A DNA stretch of 64,000 nucleotides from Ficedula albicollis (lineage: Eukaryota > Chordata > Aves > Passeriformes > Muscicapidae), in assembly GCF_000247815.1 (NCBI RefSeq), contig NC_021673.1, positions 1,882,380 through 1,946,379 of the forward strand, in the 5' to 3' direction. Below the pieces are notes generated by a model, which had not been told where the DNA came from, did not search any database, and was given only the letters and a program-made list of their open reading frames with translations. Shown here one piece after another: positions 27,103-39,710 of the stretch. Within the stretch, counting starts at the first letter, position 1; the number at the start of each line of letters is the position of its first letter. The translations under genes were made by a program, and so were the position numbers.

Positions 27103-28849
27103 GTAGGTGTCAAGAGCATCAGCTGTAAACAGGCATTTCCAATTTTTGCATCCAGACTTAAGAACCACCACAAGCAGCACGTGGATGTTGATTCAAAGAG
27201 ATCCAGGTCTTGGTTCAGCCAAGCATTTTATGTCACATTTTGAACCTAAATGTGGCTGCAGGGTCATGTTGTTCGGCAGTGGCTTGTCAAATTGGGGTCT
27301 GAGATAAGACAAATCTGCTGTTGCTCCACAGTGCTGTAACCCTGGGCACTGATCCTGAGACATTTGGGGTGGATGCACCCACCCATCCATCTGGAATCTC
27401 CTACAGAGCAGGGAGAGGTCTTCTCCACTGTGGATCTCATCCCTCCAAAGGGCTGGAACGAGCCTCCCTTTCTCTGACCTCACCAACCCTCTGCACTCTG
27501 AGACCAACCCAATTTTAAATAACACCGGCAATACAGCCCTGCCTACCTCACATCTCTGGGGACATTTCTGCTGGTTCAACTGAATTTCTTTGCTGCAGGA
27601 AGAAGGCTTTCCCTTGCCTCAGCCTCCTGTTCATCTCATTACCCTGGTGTGGTGACCTTCTCACATCCTTGGACCAGCTCCAGGGACAGCAGAAGGTCAC
27701 CATCACCTCACCAGGTTGGCACGGAGAAGGCAACACAACTTCCATGACCTATGATGCTCACCCATGTGAGCACAAGTGTTCTGTGGGATGTGTGAACTGC
27801 CTTGAGGATCTGGAGGCAGATTTCCATGCCCAGAGCAGGCAGTGCTGGTAACCCTCCAGGAGATGAAAGGCAGGAACACGCAGCGCTGAGCGGAAAGGCA
27901 GAGCCGCGCTCCGGGAACTGCGTGGGGCTGACGTAATGCTCTGTGCCGTGATATTCCCAGTAGGAACATCTGAGTTTGGGTCACAGGTTTGCAGGGAGAC
28001 ATCTTGTTAACGTCATGGCAGCCCGGAGCAATCCAGCTCCCTTTTTCCACTCTGTGTGTGCGTGCGAATCCGCGGGGTTTCGCCTGCGAGCACGGAATCA
28101 GCGTGCCTGGTGCTGCCCCTCCTGAAATCCCTGCTTGGTCTTGGGCCCTTCCCAGTAAAGCCCTTGGCTCAGCCTTAGTGGCTCTGCAAAGCTGTGCCTG
28201 TGCAGCTCAGGGCTGGACTCATTTGTGGGGTGGATGGAGAAAGAGACCTCAGGGCTTCAGCACTCGCAAATCCCACAGCAAGTTCCTATCTACTCCCACT
28301 CCTGCAGGAGCTCCATGGAAACGAGCTCAAACTGTGCAAATTGGCTGCAAAGTGTTTTTCTTGAGTCAGTAACACAATACTTTTTCTTTCTCGACACCAA
28401 ATATTCGCTTCACCCCCAAACAGCCCTTGCCAGCTCCCAATGTGATAAGCAATTCGTTTGGTTAAGGCTTCTTTTTTTAGGAGCTGAAGCTGTGGGAGTT
28501 GCTGGTCTTGGAGGAGATGTGAAATCTGCTCTTTCCCCATCCAGACCGTTCGTGCAGAACTCCACCACCTCACTGCCTGGGCATGGAGAGCCAAGGCAGC
28601 TGTTGGGCATGAAAAGCCTGTGGAACCTGCCTCAGAAGCCTTTTCTGCTTCGAAGGAATTCCTACTCCTGATCTTTACAGCAGGAAAAGATTTGGATTCT
28701 CAGGTTTAGACCCAAACCTACAAAGTTCTTTTCTTTGAGACCCTAACTCCACAAATCTGTTTTCACCAAGAATAAAAATATCTATTTCATAAGCAAAGAC
28801 GGAAAAGAAATTGTCAAAATGTGCTTAGAGTCAGAAATTTGAGGGCCAT
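27103..28849. other. unique DNA with a CpG cluster
   Basis: No gene is recognised. Around 27870-28100 CpGs cluster, for example ACGCAGCGCTGAGCGG and GAGCCGCGCTCCGGG, next to a CRE-like TGACGTAA at about 27930. This could be a regulatory element, but nothing links it to a transcript. Confidence 0.35.
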
Positions 28850-29434
28850 AGAGGTGCTCTGAGGGCTGGAGCACCTCAGCACCAGGCTGGGAGAACTGGG
28901 ATTGCTCAGCCTGGAGAACTGAAGGCTCCAGAGAGACCTTGGAGCCCCTTCCAGTGCTTAAAGAACCTCCAAGAGAGCTGGAGAGGAACTCTGGACATCC
29001 CTTTGGACAAGGGATGGAGGGACAGGACAAGGGGGAAAAGGCTTCCCACTGCCAGAGGGCAGGGAGGGGTGGGATATAGGGAAGAGGGGTGGGATACTCC
29101 TTGTGAGGGTGGGACTGGAATTCCCAGAGCAGCTGTGGCTGTCCCTGGATCCATGGAAGTGTCCAAGACCGGGTTGGATGGGGCTTGGAGCAGCCTAAAG
29201 GCTTCCCACTGCCAGAGGGCAGGGAGGGGTGGGATATAGGGAAGAGGGGTGGGATACTCCCTGTGAGGGTGGGAATGGATTTCCCAGAGCAGCTGTGGCT
29301 GTCCCTGGATCCATGGAAGTGTCCCAGACCGGGTTGGATGGGGCTTGGAGCAGCCTGGGACAGTGGGAGGGGGGACTGGATGAGCTTTAAGGTCCTTTCC
29401 AACCCAGACCAGTGTGGGATCCCAGGATTCTATG
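28850..29434 (+). mobile_element. CR1 LINE 3' region with internal duplication
   Basis: A long sense-strand CR1 3' region. It contains GGGAGAACTGGGATTGCTCA, GCCTGGAGAACTGAAGGCTC, a GAGGGACAGGACAAGGGGGA block, CCATGGAAGTGTCCAAGACC and GGTCCTTTCCAACCCAGACC, then a GATTCTATGA terminus. It is 5'-truncated and without coding capacity. A 160-bp segment is tandemly repeated within it. Confidence 0.93.
29041..29357 (+). repeat. 160-bp tandem duplication inside CR1
   Basis: GCTTCCCACTGCCAGAGGGC occurs at 29041 and 29201, and the copies run in register for about 157 bp with only a handful of differences. The junction reads GGAGCAGCCTAAAGGCTTCC, so the breakpoint lies right after the CR1 word TTGGAGCAGCCT. 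Confidence 0.93.
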
Positions 29435-29570
29435 AAAACACAGCAAAGGTTCCTAATTCCCTTCCTGGTGCTCCATTCCATGTTCTCAGTTTAAATGCTG
29501 GACTCGACTTTAATTCAGTGTCTGAGGTGCTCAGTCTTAAAATGATAATGAAATTTGAAATCCCACTGTA
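29435..29570. other. unique spacer
   Basis: Short unique spacer between the CR1 and the AGGGA microsatellite. Confidence 0.4.
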
Positions 29571-29641
29571 GAGGGAAGGGAAGGGAAGGGAAGGGAAGGG
29601 AAGGGAATGGAAGGGAAGGGAAGGGAAGGGAAGGGAAGGGA
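29571..29641. repeat. (AGGGA)n microsatellite
   Basis: About 14 units of GGGAA/AGGGA with one T interruption (GGGAATGGAAGGG). It is purine-only on the plus strand apart from that base. Confidence 0.95.
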
Positions 29642-30733
29642 CAATTTCAGCTATAGCACTGAATAAACTAAAAAAACCACACAGAACATCAAGGAAAAGA
29701 GCAAACAAAAGTATTAGGGCAGGTCAGCAGCATCAATGGCGACATTATTTCCTCCATTATTCTGCCTCTAGGCAGAAAAACAAATCAAAAATTATGAAAG
29801 TCGTGTCAGCAGCAAAAAGTTGGCAGGAGCCAGTGCCTGCACGGAGTGGTGCTGGGCTGCACAAGAAAAGCTGCTTATCATGTGGAATCATTTACTAAGT
29901 CCTCAAATTTGACTCCCTCCCTCCTACTAGAGCAGCCTTTCCCTCAGCTGAAGGGGTGACAGTCCCATGATGCTTTTTTTTTTTCCCCCTACAGACTCCA
30001 AGATTCTCCATGTTGGAGGCAAAATGGGTGCATCTAATCCGAACCTGTCTTGAGCAGACTCATTTATTTATTCATTGGCAAAAGACAAAAAAGCATCAGA
30101 ATAAACGGGACAAAGGAAAACCAAGTGTTCTGGGGGGAAAGTCCCTGAGCTGGGAATTCTTGTGTGGCATTGGGCAGGTCTTTCACACACGTCAGGAGTT
30201 TCTCTGGCTGTGGCTCACTCCTCAACAGAGACATCAGGAATAAAGGCATTTCCAGTTGTTTGGACAGCAAGGTTTGAGCTCAGATGAGCCCAGATGCTCT
30301 CCTGGATATAATACTGGCTTTTCTAGGAGACAGCAGTTATTTGGTTGTGTTCAGGGACATCCATTTGTTCCCCCTGGCCAGGAGTCTCCCTCTGCTCTCC
30401 TGCTCCTGGTGCTCATGTTCCTCCTTGTCCATTCCTCTCAGATAAAGTAACTTTTACTTAAGGCTGGAAAATCCTTGTGGACCTTTTACTTCATGGCTTG
30501 GGCTCGGCTCTGCTGATAAATTAGAGGCCACATCCTCATGTAGGACAAAACAGGAATCAGGACAATTTCCAGCAGGGAAGAATCCAACCTTCCCTGGCAA
30601 GAACCACTCAGATGGACCCACCAGGGTTAGGGTCATCACCCCCAACAAAAGGAGAACACAGAAAGGGAGCAAGAGACTTTCAGAGGGATCATAAATATAA
30701 TTACAATCCAAGGCTGATATTTTCCATGGTTTG
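29642..30733. other. unique non-coding DNA
   Basis: No gene or repeat is recognised. The AT-containing block 29740-29900 lacks simple repeats and could be conserved non-coding DNA; this is only an impression. Confidence 0.35.
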
Positions 30734-32064
30734 CAGCAGAGCCATTCCCAAGCCCAACCATCAATAAATGCACCTTTACCTTGTCTCCTGGCCCTCTCAT
30801 CCCCTCCACACGGTGCTTTAATTACTTGGTGCCCAAGAAGCATTTGGGACAGCGAGGTCTGTCACCCCTTAAGCTGCCTGCCCGACTCTTCATTTCATGA
30901 ACAAGATACACACAACTCCTTTAGCCAATGGCAGCCTGGTCACACAAGTATTATGTTTTTCCTCTCGCTGTCTACTGTTTCACCACTGGAGGAATTACAC
31001 AGCCAAGAGCCCGGTAGGAATAATGGCTCTATTCATTTCCCCCTGGGACTAATTCTTACAGATGGCAAGCACTGTGATGGGGCAAATTAGCTTCTTATTT
31101 CATTGGGAGGCTTAAAGTTATAAGCTCATTTTGTTGTTGTTTACGGGATAGCTCACGGCAGGACGGTGCAAGCCTGTACATTGCTGCTGGGAGGGAGGGA
31201 GGGAAGGAGGCAAATGCCAGCTGAGCTCAGAGGGCAGGGAAGGGGATGCTAGGAGGGCCCTGTCACTGCTGAGCCTGGGCAAAGCTCTCTGCCTGCTGGG
31301 GCTCCCAGTCAGGTGCTGAGAGCAGCAGGAGGCTTAGTGCTGCTGCAATCCAGGATCACGGCCGCGGCGCTTGGGGAAATGGGGATTTGTGAGTGCTTCT
31401 GGGGAGAGGAAAACAAGCTCAGTTTCCACTGCTTGGAGTTGGTTTGGAACTGTGCTGCGGATGAGAAATGGGGAGAGTCTAATTTACCTGGACAGATGGG
31501 TCCAGGAATGTTTTCTTTCCCAGTCATTTTCCTCTCCAGACAGCAGCGGTCTCAGCACTACAGAGGATCCTTGGAAAGGGAAGGACATCTTTTCCCCTGT
31601 GGTCATCACCATGTGGCTGTGATTACCCACACGGAATTAGGTGCCACCGTACCTTTCCCAGATGGCATTTCCAGACGGGAAATCCCAGACTGAGCCTTCC
31701 CGTACATCGCTGGTCTAATTTTCCGAACAGAAAACAGAGTCCCCAGCTCGGAGTGAATCAGCATCACCCGGGAGATTTCAACTGACACCAGCCCCCAGTC
31801 TGGCCCATAATGTCACTTTTTATGGGCTCCATGGTGAAAATCTCTTCTCATGAGTAGTGATGCACCGCGAGGAGTAACAGAAGATGTTGGATGGGGTTTT
31901 ATTTGTTGGCAAAAACCCCTGCAAAAGTGTCTCAGAGAGAAATCGTCAGTGAAACAAGTAACCATCATTCCTCAGTCGCCATTCCCCACCCCTGGAAGTG
32001 TCCAGGCCAGGCTGGATGGGACTTGGAGCAACCTGGGACAGCGGAAGGTGTCCCTGGGTGGAAC
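30734..32064 (+). repeat. 1.33-kb tandem duplication, copy 1
   Basis: This block starts CAGCAGAGCCATTCCCAAGC and recurs 1,335 bp downstream (32069). Comparing the two by eye shows no substitution, and several frames translate identically in both. Copy 1 ends inside a CR1 at GGGTGGAAC, and four bases (AAGT) separate it from copy 2. Most of the unit is unique, non-coding sequence. It includes AATTA cores, a CCAAT word (AGCCAATGG) and a GGGAGGGAGGGAAGG run near 31190-31210. No open frame in it (longest about 126 codons) resembles a known protein. Confidence 0.97.
31990..32064 (+). mobile_element. CR1 LINE fragment cut by duplication junction
   Basis: CCTGGAAGTGTCCAGGCCAG and GGACTTGGAGCAACCTGGGA are sense-strand CR1. 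The element stops at the duplication junction and lacks its 3' end. The complete end is kept in the second copy at 33325-33450. Confidence 0.9.
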
Positions 32065-32068
32065 AAGT

Positions 32069-33399
32069 CAGCAGAGCCATTCCCAAGCCCAACCATCAAT
32101 AAATGCACCTTTACCTTGTCTCCTGGCCCTCTCATCCCCTCCACACGGTGCTTTAATTACTTGGTGCCCAAGAAGCATTTGGGACAGCGAGGTCTGTCAC
32201 CCCTTAAGCTGCCTGCCCGACTCTTCATTTCATGAACAAGATACACACAACTCCTTTAGCCAATGGCAGCCTGGTCACACAAGTATTATGTTTTTCCTCT
32301 CGCTGTCTACTGTTTCACCACTGGAGGAATTACACAGCCAAGAGCCCGGTAGGAATAATGGCTCTATTCATTTCCCCCTGGGACTAATTCTTACAGATGG
32401 CAAGCACTGTGATGGGGCAAATTAGCTTCTTATTTCATTGGGAGGCTTAAAGTTATAAGCTCATTTTGTTGTTGTTTACGGGATAGCTCACGGCAGGACG
32501 GTGCAAGCCTGTACATTGCTGCTGGGAGGGAGGGAGGGAAGGAGGCAAATGCCAGCTGAGCTCAGAGGGCAGGGAAGGGGATGCTAGGAGGGCCCTGTCA
32601 CTGCTGAGCCTGGGCAAAGCTCTCTGCCTGCTGGGGCTCCCAGTCAGGTGCTGAGAGCAGCAGGAGGCTTAGTGCTGCTGCAATCCAGGATCACGGCCGC
32701 GGCGCTTGGGGAAATGGGGATTTGTGAGTGCTTCTGGGGAGAGGAAAACAAGCTCAGTTTCCACTGCTTGGAGTTGGTTTGGAACTGTGCTGCGGATGAG
32801 AAATGGGGAGAGTCTAATTTACCTGGACAGATGGGTCCAGGAATGTTTTCTTTCCCAGTCATTTTCCTCTCCAGACAGCAGCGGTCTCAGCACTACAGAG
32901 GATCCTTGGAAAGGGAAGGACATCTTTTCCCCTGTGGTCATCACCATGTGGCTGTGATTACCCACACGGAATTAGGTGCCACCGTACCTTTCCCAGATGG
33001 CATTTCCAGACGGGAAATCCCAGACTGAGCCTTCCCGTACATCGCTGGTCTAATTTTCCGAACAGAAAACAGAGTCCCCAGCTCGGAGTGAATCAGCATC
33101 ACCCGGGAGATTTCAACTGACACCAGCCCCCAGTCTGGCCCATAATGTCACTTTTTATGGGCTCCATGGTGAAAATCTCTTCTCATGAGTAGTGATGCAC
33201 CGCGAGGAGTAACAGAAGATGTTGGATGGGGTTTTATTTGTTGGCAAAAACCCCTGCAAAAGTGTCTCAGAGAGAAATCGTCAGTGAAACAAGTAACCAT
33301 CATTCCTCAGTCGCCATTCCCCACCCCTGGAAGTGTCCAGGCCAGGCTGGATGGGACTTGGAGCAACCTGGGACAGCGGAAGGTGTCCCTGGGTGGAAC
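32069..33399 (+). repeat. 1.33-kb tandem duplication, copy 2
   Basis: The second copy is in direct orientation at an offset of 1,335 bp and looks identical to 30734-32064. Past 33399 the sequence runs on into the rest of the CR1 3' end, so the right boundary of this copy is the native one. Confidence 0.97.
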
Positions 33400-33450
33400 C
33401 AGTTGAGTTTTAAGGTCCCTTCCAACCCAAACCCTAGAATTCCATGATCA
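33325..33450 (+). mobile_element. CR1 LINE 3' end
   Basis: Sense-strand CR1 end: GTGTCCAGGCCAGGCTGG, GAAGGTGTCCCTGGGTGGAA, AAGGTCCCTTCCAACCCAAA and an AGAATTCCATGATC terminus. It is 5'-truncated and non-coding. Its first 75 bases are the duplicated part. Confidence 0.93.
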
Positions 33451-34816
33451 GTGATGCTATTAAGAGCTGTTTTCCTGCAGGTATGGATAAAGGATTTATT
33501 TTCTGCAGAGTCTCAGGAGATCATAGGGGATGTGGAACCTCTCCATGGAGAAGCCTAAGGACAGTGGGAATCCTCCCAGTGAGATGGTTCCAAATGCATG
33601 GCAGGCTCCAGCTTCAGATCCCCTGTCCTTTCTAGTGTTCATCCTCCTTCATTGCCATATTTCAGGGGATGAATTTCACCCTGGACATTCCCCTTTGTAT
33701 TGGCCCATTCCCTGATCATTATGAACATCTTTCATTATAAATGGGGTGTCTTGCCCAGATCTTCACCTCCCTTCCAGCATCCTCATGCTCTGGGAATCTT
33801 TTGTTGCCTTCCCACCATGTTTCTGATGCCCTTCCTATGCCCACCAGGCACCTCCAGTCCCAGCTCCACACTGCTGACATCCATGGCAATTTCTCTTCCT
33901 TGTCTGCCTCTGAGACATTTCTAGGTCTGCATAAAAAATTTCTCTTTTCTGAAATAATTCAAAATATTCAAGAAGAAAATCACTGGCAATATAAAAATAT
34001 AAAATATAAAAATAACCTGAAATACATATATATATATTTTATTTTTTTTTTAGGGGAGAGGACAATAAAATGAGTAAATAGAAATAGAAAGCACTCACAT
34101 GTATGAAACAGATAAGCCTATTGTAATAATTTAAGGAATTATGATAACTTTTACATAGGAAACAGTCCTCAAATTGGAAAGTCACGACGACATGAAAATT
34201 GGTAATTCTGTTTTCTGACAAAGGTTAACCCAGAATGTTTCCATCCCACAAAATGCTACATTTGCATATGCTCAGACACTCACATATGTTTGCAAAATGC
34301 AGCCTGCTCCAGACACAGCTTTTTTTTCTGTAAGTGAAAAAAAAAATATTTCAAAATACCAACCCTATTTTCATGACAGAGCTGTCTCTTCGGGAAGTGC
34401 CAGCCATGAGTGAATACAGTGGTAGGAAAGTCAACCTGGTTGTTCTGTAAAGCCACCACCCCATGAAGTAATGTCCTGGAAGGTGTAAATTACTCCAGAG
34501 CTCCAGCTACTTGGAGTAAATATGGAAAATCAATGGAATGTGTGGGGCTACAGCTTCTCCAGAGCTTTTCTGGACACATCCACCACCAGCACCTCGGCTT
34601 TGGTGGAAAAGTGTTGTACCTGTTCCTCAAACTCATGGGTTTTTGCTCTAATGTGCAAGTGGGATATGGTTTTTGAGCCATCCTGAGCTCAGAAGCACCA
34701 CGATGGATGTCCCTGATGCTGTCCCTGCTGTGGCAGGTTTGCCCTTGGGTCTTTGGAGGGATCTTGATGTTGTAGGGATACCACATCCACTTTCATCCAG
34801 GACAGGAAAAGAAGAA
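33451..34816. other. unique non-coding DNA
   Basis: No gene is recognised. An AT-rich patch (33980-34060) contains a TA run and a T run. Confidence 0.45.
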
Positions 34817-34868
34817 GAATGAGGAGGAGGAGGAGGAGGAGGAGGAGACGGAGGAGGAGGAGGAGGAA
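34817..34868 (+). repeat. (AGG)n microsatellite
   Basis: About 15 GAG/AGG trinucleotide units with one C interruption at 34849. They form the left edge of the long purine tract. Confidence 0.93.
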
Positions 34869-35942
34869 GGAGAGGAGAGGAGAGGAGAGGAGAGGAGAGG
34901 AGAGGAGAGGAGAGGAGAGGAGAGGAGAGGAGAGGAGAGGAGAGGAGAGGAGAGGAGAGGAGAGGAGAGGAGAGGAGAGGAGAGGAGAGGAGAGGAGAGG
35001 AGAGGAGAGGAGAGGAGAGGAGAGGAGAGGAGAGGAGAGGAGAGGAGAGGAGAGGAGAGGAGAGGAGAGGAGAGGAGAGGAGAGGAGAGGAGAGGAGAGG
35101 AGAGGAGAGGAGAGGAGAGGAGAGGAGAGGAGAGGAGAGGAGAGGAGAGGAGAGGAGAGGAGAGGAGAGGAGAGGAGAGGAGAGGAGAGGAGAGGAGAGG
35201 AGAGGAGAGGAGAGGAGAGGAGAGGAGAGGAGAGGAGAGGAGAGGAGAGGAGAGGAGAGGAGAGGAGAGGAGAGGAGAGGAGAGGAGAGGAGAGGAGAGG
35301 AGAGGAGAGGAGAGGAGAGGAGAGGAGAGGAGAGGAGAGGAGAGGAGAGGAGAGGAGAGGAGAGGAGAGGAGAGGAGAGGAGAGGAGAGGAGAGGAGAGG
35401 AGAGGAGAGGAGAGGAGAGGAGAGGAGAGGAGAGGAGAGGAGAGGAGAGGAGAGGAGAGGAGAGGAGAGGAGAGGAGAGGAGAGGAGAGGAGAGGAGAGG
35501 AGAGGAGAGGAGAGGAGAGGAGAGGAGAGGAGAGGAGAGGAGAGGAGAGGAGAGGAGAGGAGAGGAGAGGAGAGGAGAGGAGAGGAGAGGAGAGGAGAGG
35601 AGAGGAGAGGAGAGGAGAGGAGAGGAGAGGAGAGGAGAGGAGAGGAGAGGAGAGGAGAGGAGAGGAGAGGAGAGGAGAGGAGAGGAGAGGAGAGGAGAGG
35701 AGAGGAGAGGAGAGGAGAGGAGAGGAGAGGAGAGGAGAGGAGAGGAGAGGAGAGGAGAGGAGAGGAGAGGAGAGGAGAGGAGAGGAGAGGAGAGGAGAGG
35801 AGAGGAGAGGAGAGGAGAGGAGAGGAGAGGAGAGGAGAGGAGAGGAGAGGAGAGGAGAGGAGAGGAGAGGAGAGGAGAGGAGAGGAGAGGAGAGGAGAGG
35901 AGAGGAGAGGAGAGGAGAGGAGAGGAGAGGAGAGGAGAGGAG
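34869..35942 (+). repeat. (AGAGG)n pentanucleotide satellite, about 1.07 kb
   Basis: About 214 essentially perfect AGAGG units. Together with its flanks, 34850-36006 contains no pyrimidine on the plus strand. Both strands read as long open frames only because no stop codon can be spelled from the unit. Mirror-symmetric purine tracts of this kind can form intramolecular triplexes (H-DNA). Confidence 0.97.
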
Positions 35943-36654
<712 letters not shown>

Positions 36655-36655
36655 A

Positions 36656-38381
36656 AAATCCCCACGTGCTGATTGTGTTGAATCACAAAGCCAACATCCC
36701 ATTGTGGTGGAAATTCCTCCCTCACCCCATGCCTCCCCTCCTGGATTCTGTCTTCCCTTGGAGCCAGTGGTTACTGGAACCACCAACTCCTACATTTCGG
36801 GCCAAGTCCTCTCCTGTGTCCACCAGCACTGAGCCCCAAGCCCTGGAGGGGAAAGCCCAGGCTGGAAAAGCCCTGCAAGCCTCTGCTGAAAGCCCAAGTC
36901 AGCAACATTTGCACGGAGACCTCCCCAGCTCGCTGGGTTGATGGTTCCTGTGGCGGCCTCGTGGCTGCCTTTACGAGCAGCAGAAAAAGGGGAGGAGGAG
37001 AGAGGAGGCGTCGAAGCTGAGTGACAAACCCAAGGCTGGCCCAGGCAGGGCATTGCCTTATGTAAGAGGAGCAGTGGGATGGTTTCCTGCAGCCCTGTGG
37101 CCAGAGGAATGCAGGAGCACAGGGCTCGACCCCGCTGGGGAAGTGGATCCTGACGGAGCTGGGAACATGCGTGGGCTGGCCCAGCCATGCCAGGGAAGGA
37201 AGGAATATTCATTCCTTCAGCTCTGCTCCAGAGCCTCCCCACCTCCCGTCCAAGGGATTAAACCATTCACTCCAGGGTTCGCAGGGAAAAGCCTGGGGGA
37301 GCCAGCCAAAGGCAGAGCGCTGTAAGCAGGAGTTCAACTCAGGATTCCTTGCTAAAGGAAGAGAAGGGAACAAAAATAAAGTCGAATTCCTGCATCTGTA
37401 AAACAAAAGTCTCCGTGTTTTGCCAGATTCCAGGACGAAGGGCTTGTAATGCAACGCTGCTGCTTTCTGTGCTGTTTTATTTTTCTAAATCTCTCTCTCT
37501 CTCTCAATCTTCCTCATCCCAACCTTTCTCACTGAGGTCTCCAAAGCTGAATTGCTGTTGTTACCTATCCATGTAAGTGCTAAAAGAAATGTTAACAGAC
37601 TGACCAGCACCTATTCTCCTCCCTTGGGCAAAAAAAGAGATTTATCAACATTCACTCCCAAAAAGTGCATCCCCAGGTTTGTTTGAGCACTGATGATCTC
37701 CTTTCTTACTTATTTCTACTGATAAGGGCAGATATCACTGGCAATTCTGGCTTTAGGAAGTTCATTCTAGGAAATTGATTCCCCTCAGAGCCTGTTATAG
37801 AGGGAAATAAGGGGCTGAAATCAGCTGAGAGCACCTTGCTCTGGTTGCTGACCACCTTCCAGATGTTTCCTCATGGAGTTTGCAACATCTCTGGTCTTTG
37901 GGGAAAGAAAATCTTGTAACCAGCAGATACAGCAGGGAGAGGCAGGGTTTTCTTAGACTGGACACCCAGGGGAAACACCAAAACCAGCTTCTCTTTGAGG
38001 GTGAAACAGGACCAGCAAGTTTGAGCTTGGGTTCTGAAGTGCTGCTGGTTCCCATCCAAACTGCTGAAATGAAGTGTTTGGCATCACATCACAAGCCATT
38101 AACTCTCCATGGGTGATGGGCAGGGAAACACAGCTCCTGCTCCTGCCATAAAGGTAGGAGGGACTGCACAGAGGCATCTTGATCTTGGCTTGGGTAATCA
38201 GAGATCTACATCAGCCCCTTTTATTTCTACATGAACCACCGGGAAAAGAATTTAACACAAAGATTGAGGGGAGCATTCATTCCACAAAGTTGTTTCCTTG
38301 GAGAAAGTTTAGATCTGAACACAAACCCTGCCCCCATCTCCCACAGCTGGAGTCACAACAGTTCCCAGACTCTAAAAATCT
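36656..38381. other. unique non-coding DNA
   Basis: Nothing is recognised apart from a CT run at about 37490-37505. The segment 36940-37180 is GC-richer with scattered CpGs. Confidence 0.4.
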
Positions 38382-38560
38382 TAGAATCAGGATCATGGAG
38401 TGGTTTGGGTTGAAAGGGACCTTAAAACTCTTTTTTCAGCTTCCATGACTCCAGGTTGCTCCCAGCCCTGTCTAAACTGGCTTTGAGCATCTCAAGGGCT
38501 GTGGCAGCCAAAACTTCTCTGGGAAAACCAGTGATAATTTTCTGTTACTCCATTCTCTGC
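38382..38560 (-). mobile_element. CR1 LINE 3' end, antisense
   Basis: The plus strand starts TAGAATCAGGATCATGGAG and continues TGGTTTGGGTTGAAAGGGAC, CCAGGTTGCTCCCAGCCC and TAAACTGGCTTTGAGCATC. This is the reversed CR1 terminus. The copy is a diverged 3' end on the minus strand. Confidence 0.88.
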
Positions 38561-39296
38561 CTTTGCAAGAGGAGCTGCTACATCAGCAGTGAAGTTCTGT
38601 GAGTGAAAAAATAAAAATACAGTTTTGGTCAATTTTTTCCATTTCAATAATTTTCCAATATTCCAATGAATAATCCTTCTCTGTGAGCTTCTATTCTAAA
38701 AACTGCACTTAATCCAAACATATTTCATCCTTCCTAGGAAATCCTGGAGTGCTCAGAGGCCTTTATTCCATGTTTGTGCTGTTTCATGGAAAGTCACAGC
38801 CAGCAGTGAAGTCTGGCCGTGCCTCCTGGTGAATAAATGTCCAAGGCAAGGGACATGCAGGATTTCTGCAGGGTTGTATTTCAGTTTATCCAGCCTGTCT
38901 GCACGGGCTGTGCTCAAGTGAAAATCAAACTGCTCCTTTGTTGGATCCACATTCTGAAAATCCAAGCCCTTCTTTTTCTCCTCTGAGCCAAGTTCATGTC
39001 CCAGTGAATCCCTCACTCAGCTCCTTCACCTGGGTTTCAGAGGGAGAAAAGCGAGTTGTTTCCAGAGAAAGGGAATGACAATGGGCGGGCCAGTTTCAAG
39101 CTGGGATAGAAATGCAGTTTAATATGCTGTCAAAAATGATTTGAAACAGATCCCTTCATGCCAGCTGATAAAACTGAAATGTTCTGCTTCGGGCTGAGCC
39201 ACTGCAGGTTGGAAGCTGACTTTTTAACCTTTTCCCATAGAAGAAAAAAATCAGAAAAACACACTTTTGGGGGGAAAAAAATGTAAAAAAGTTAAT
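38561..39296. other. unique non-coding DNA
   Basis: Nothing is recognised except an A-rich stretch at 39240-39290. Confidence 0.4.
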
Positions 39297-39664
39297 ATTG
39301 AAGCCTTGCCTTGAAGCATTTATAAAACTCCTGGTGTGAGGTGAAGCAGTGGAGTGTTGGTGTCAGAGTGAGAGGACAAGGCAGGGCTTGTTCCAGGGAG
39401 GGACACTGCTGGTCCTGATGCCAAAATTCTGGCAGCAGAGTGCCACACATCCCAGGGATAGCTTTAGGAATTATCCAGCACAGCCTGGAGTGTTTGCAAG
39501 ATCAACTCATGGCCACCACAACACTGTTGTGCATCCAGCCCCTCCATGTGCCCAGCCCAAAATGAAAGATAAGCAGATCCTTGAGTTTGATTTCTCTAAA
39601 GGTGATATCTTGTTCCATTCATGCTCCAGCATCAAGGTTTAAAAAGAGGGGATCCAGCTGACAT
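39297..39664 (+). repeat. old tandem duplication, copy A
   Basis: This block recurs 414 bp downstream. TTGAAGCCTTGCCTTGAAGC at 39297 matches TTGAAGTCTTGCCTTGAGGC at 39711. CCAAAATTCTGGCAGCA and TTTAGGAATTATCCA also recur in both. Divergence is considerable, so the duplication is old. Copy A carries TpG or CpA where copy B keeps CpG. Confidence 0.88.
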
Positions 39665-39710
39665 AGTGAAAACATAAAAATTAGTAAAAATTAAAAGTTA
39701 AAAGTCATTA

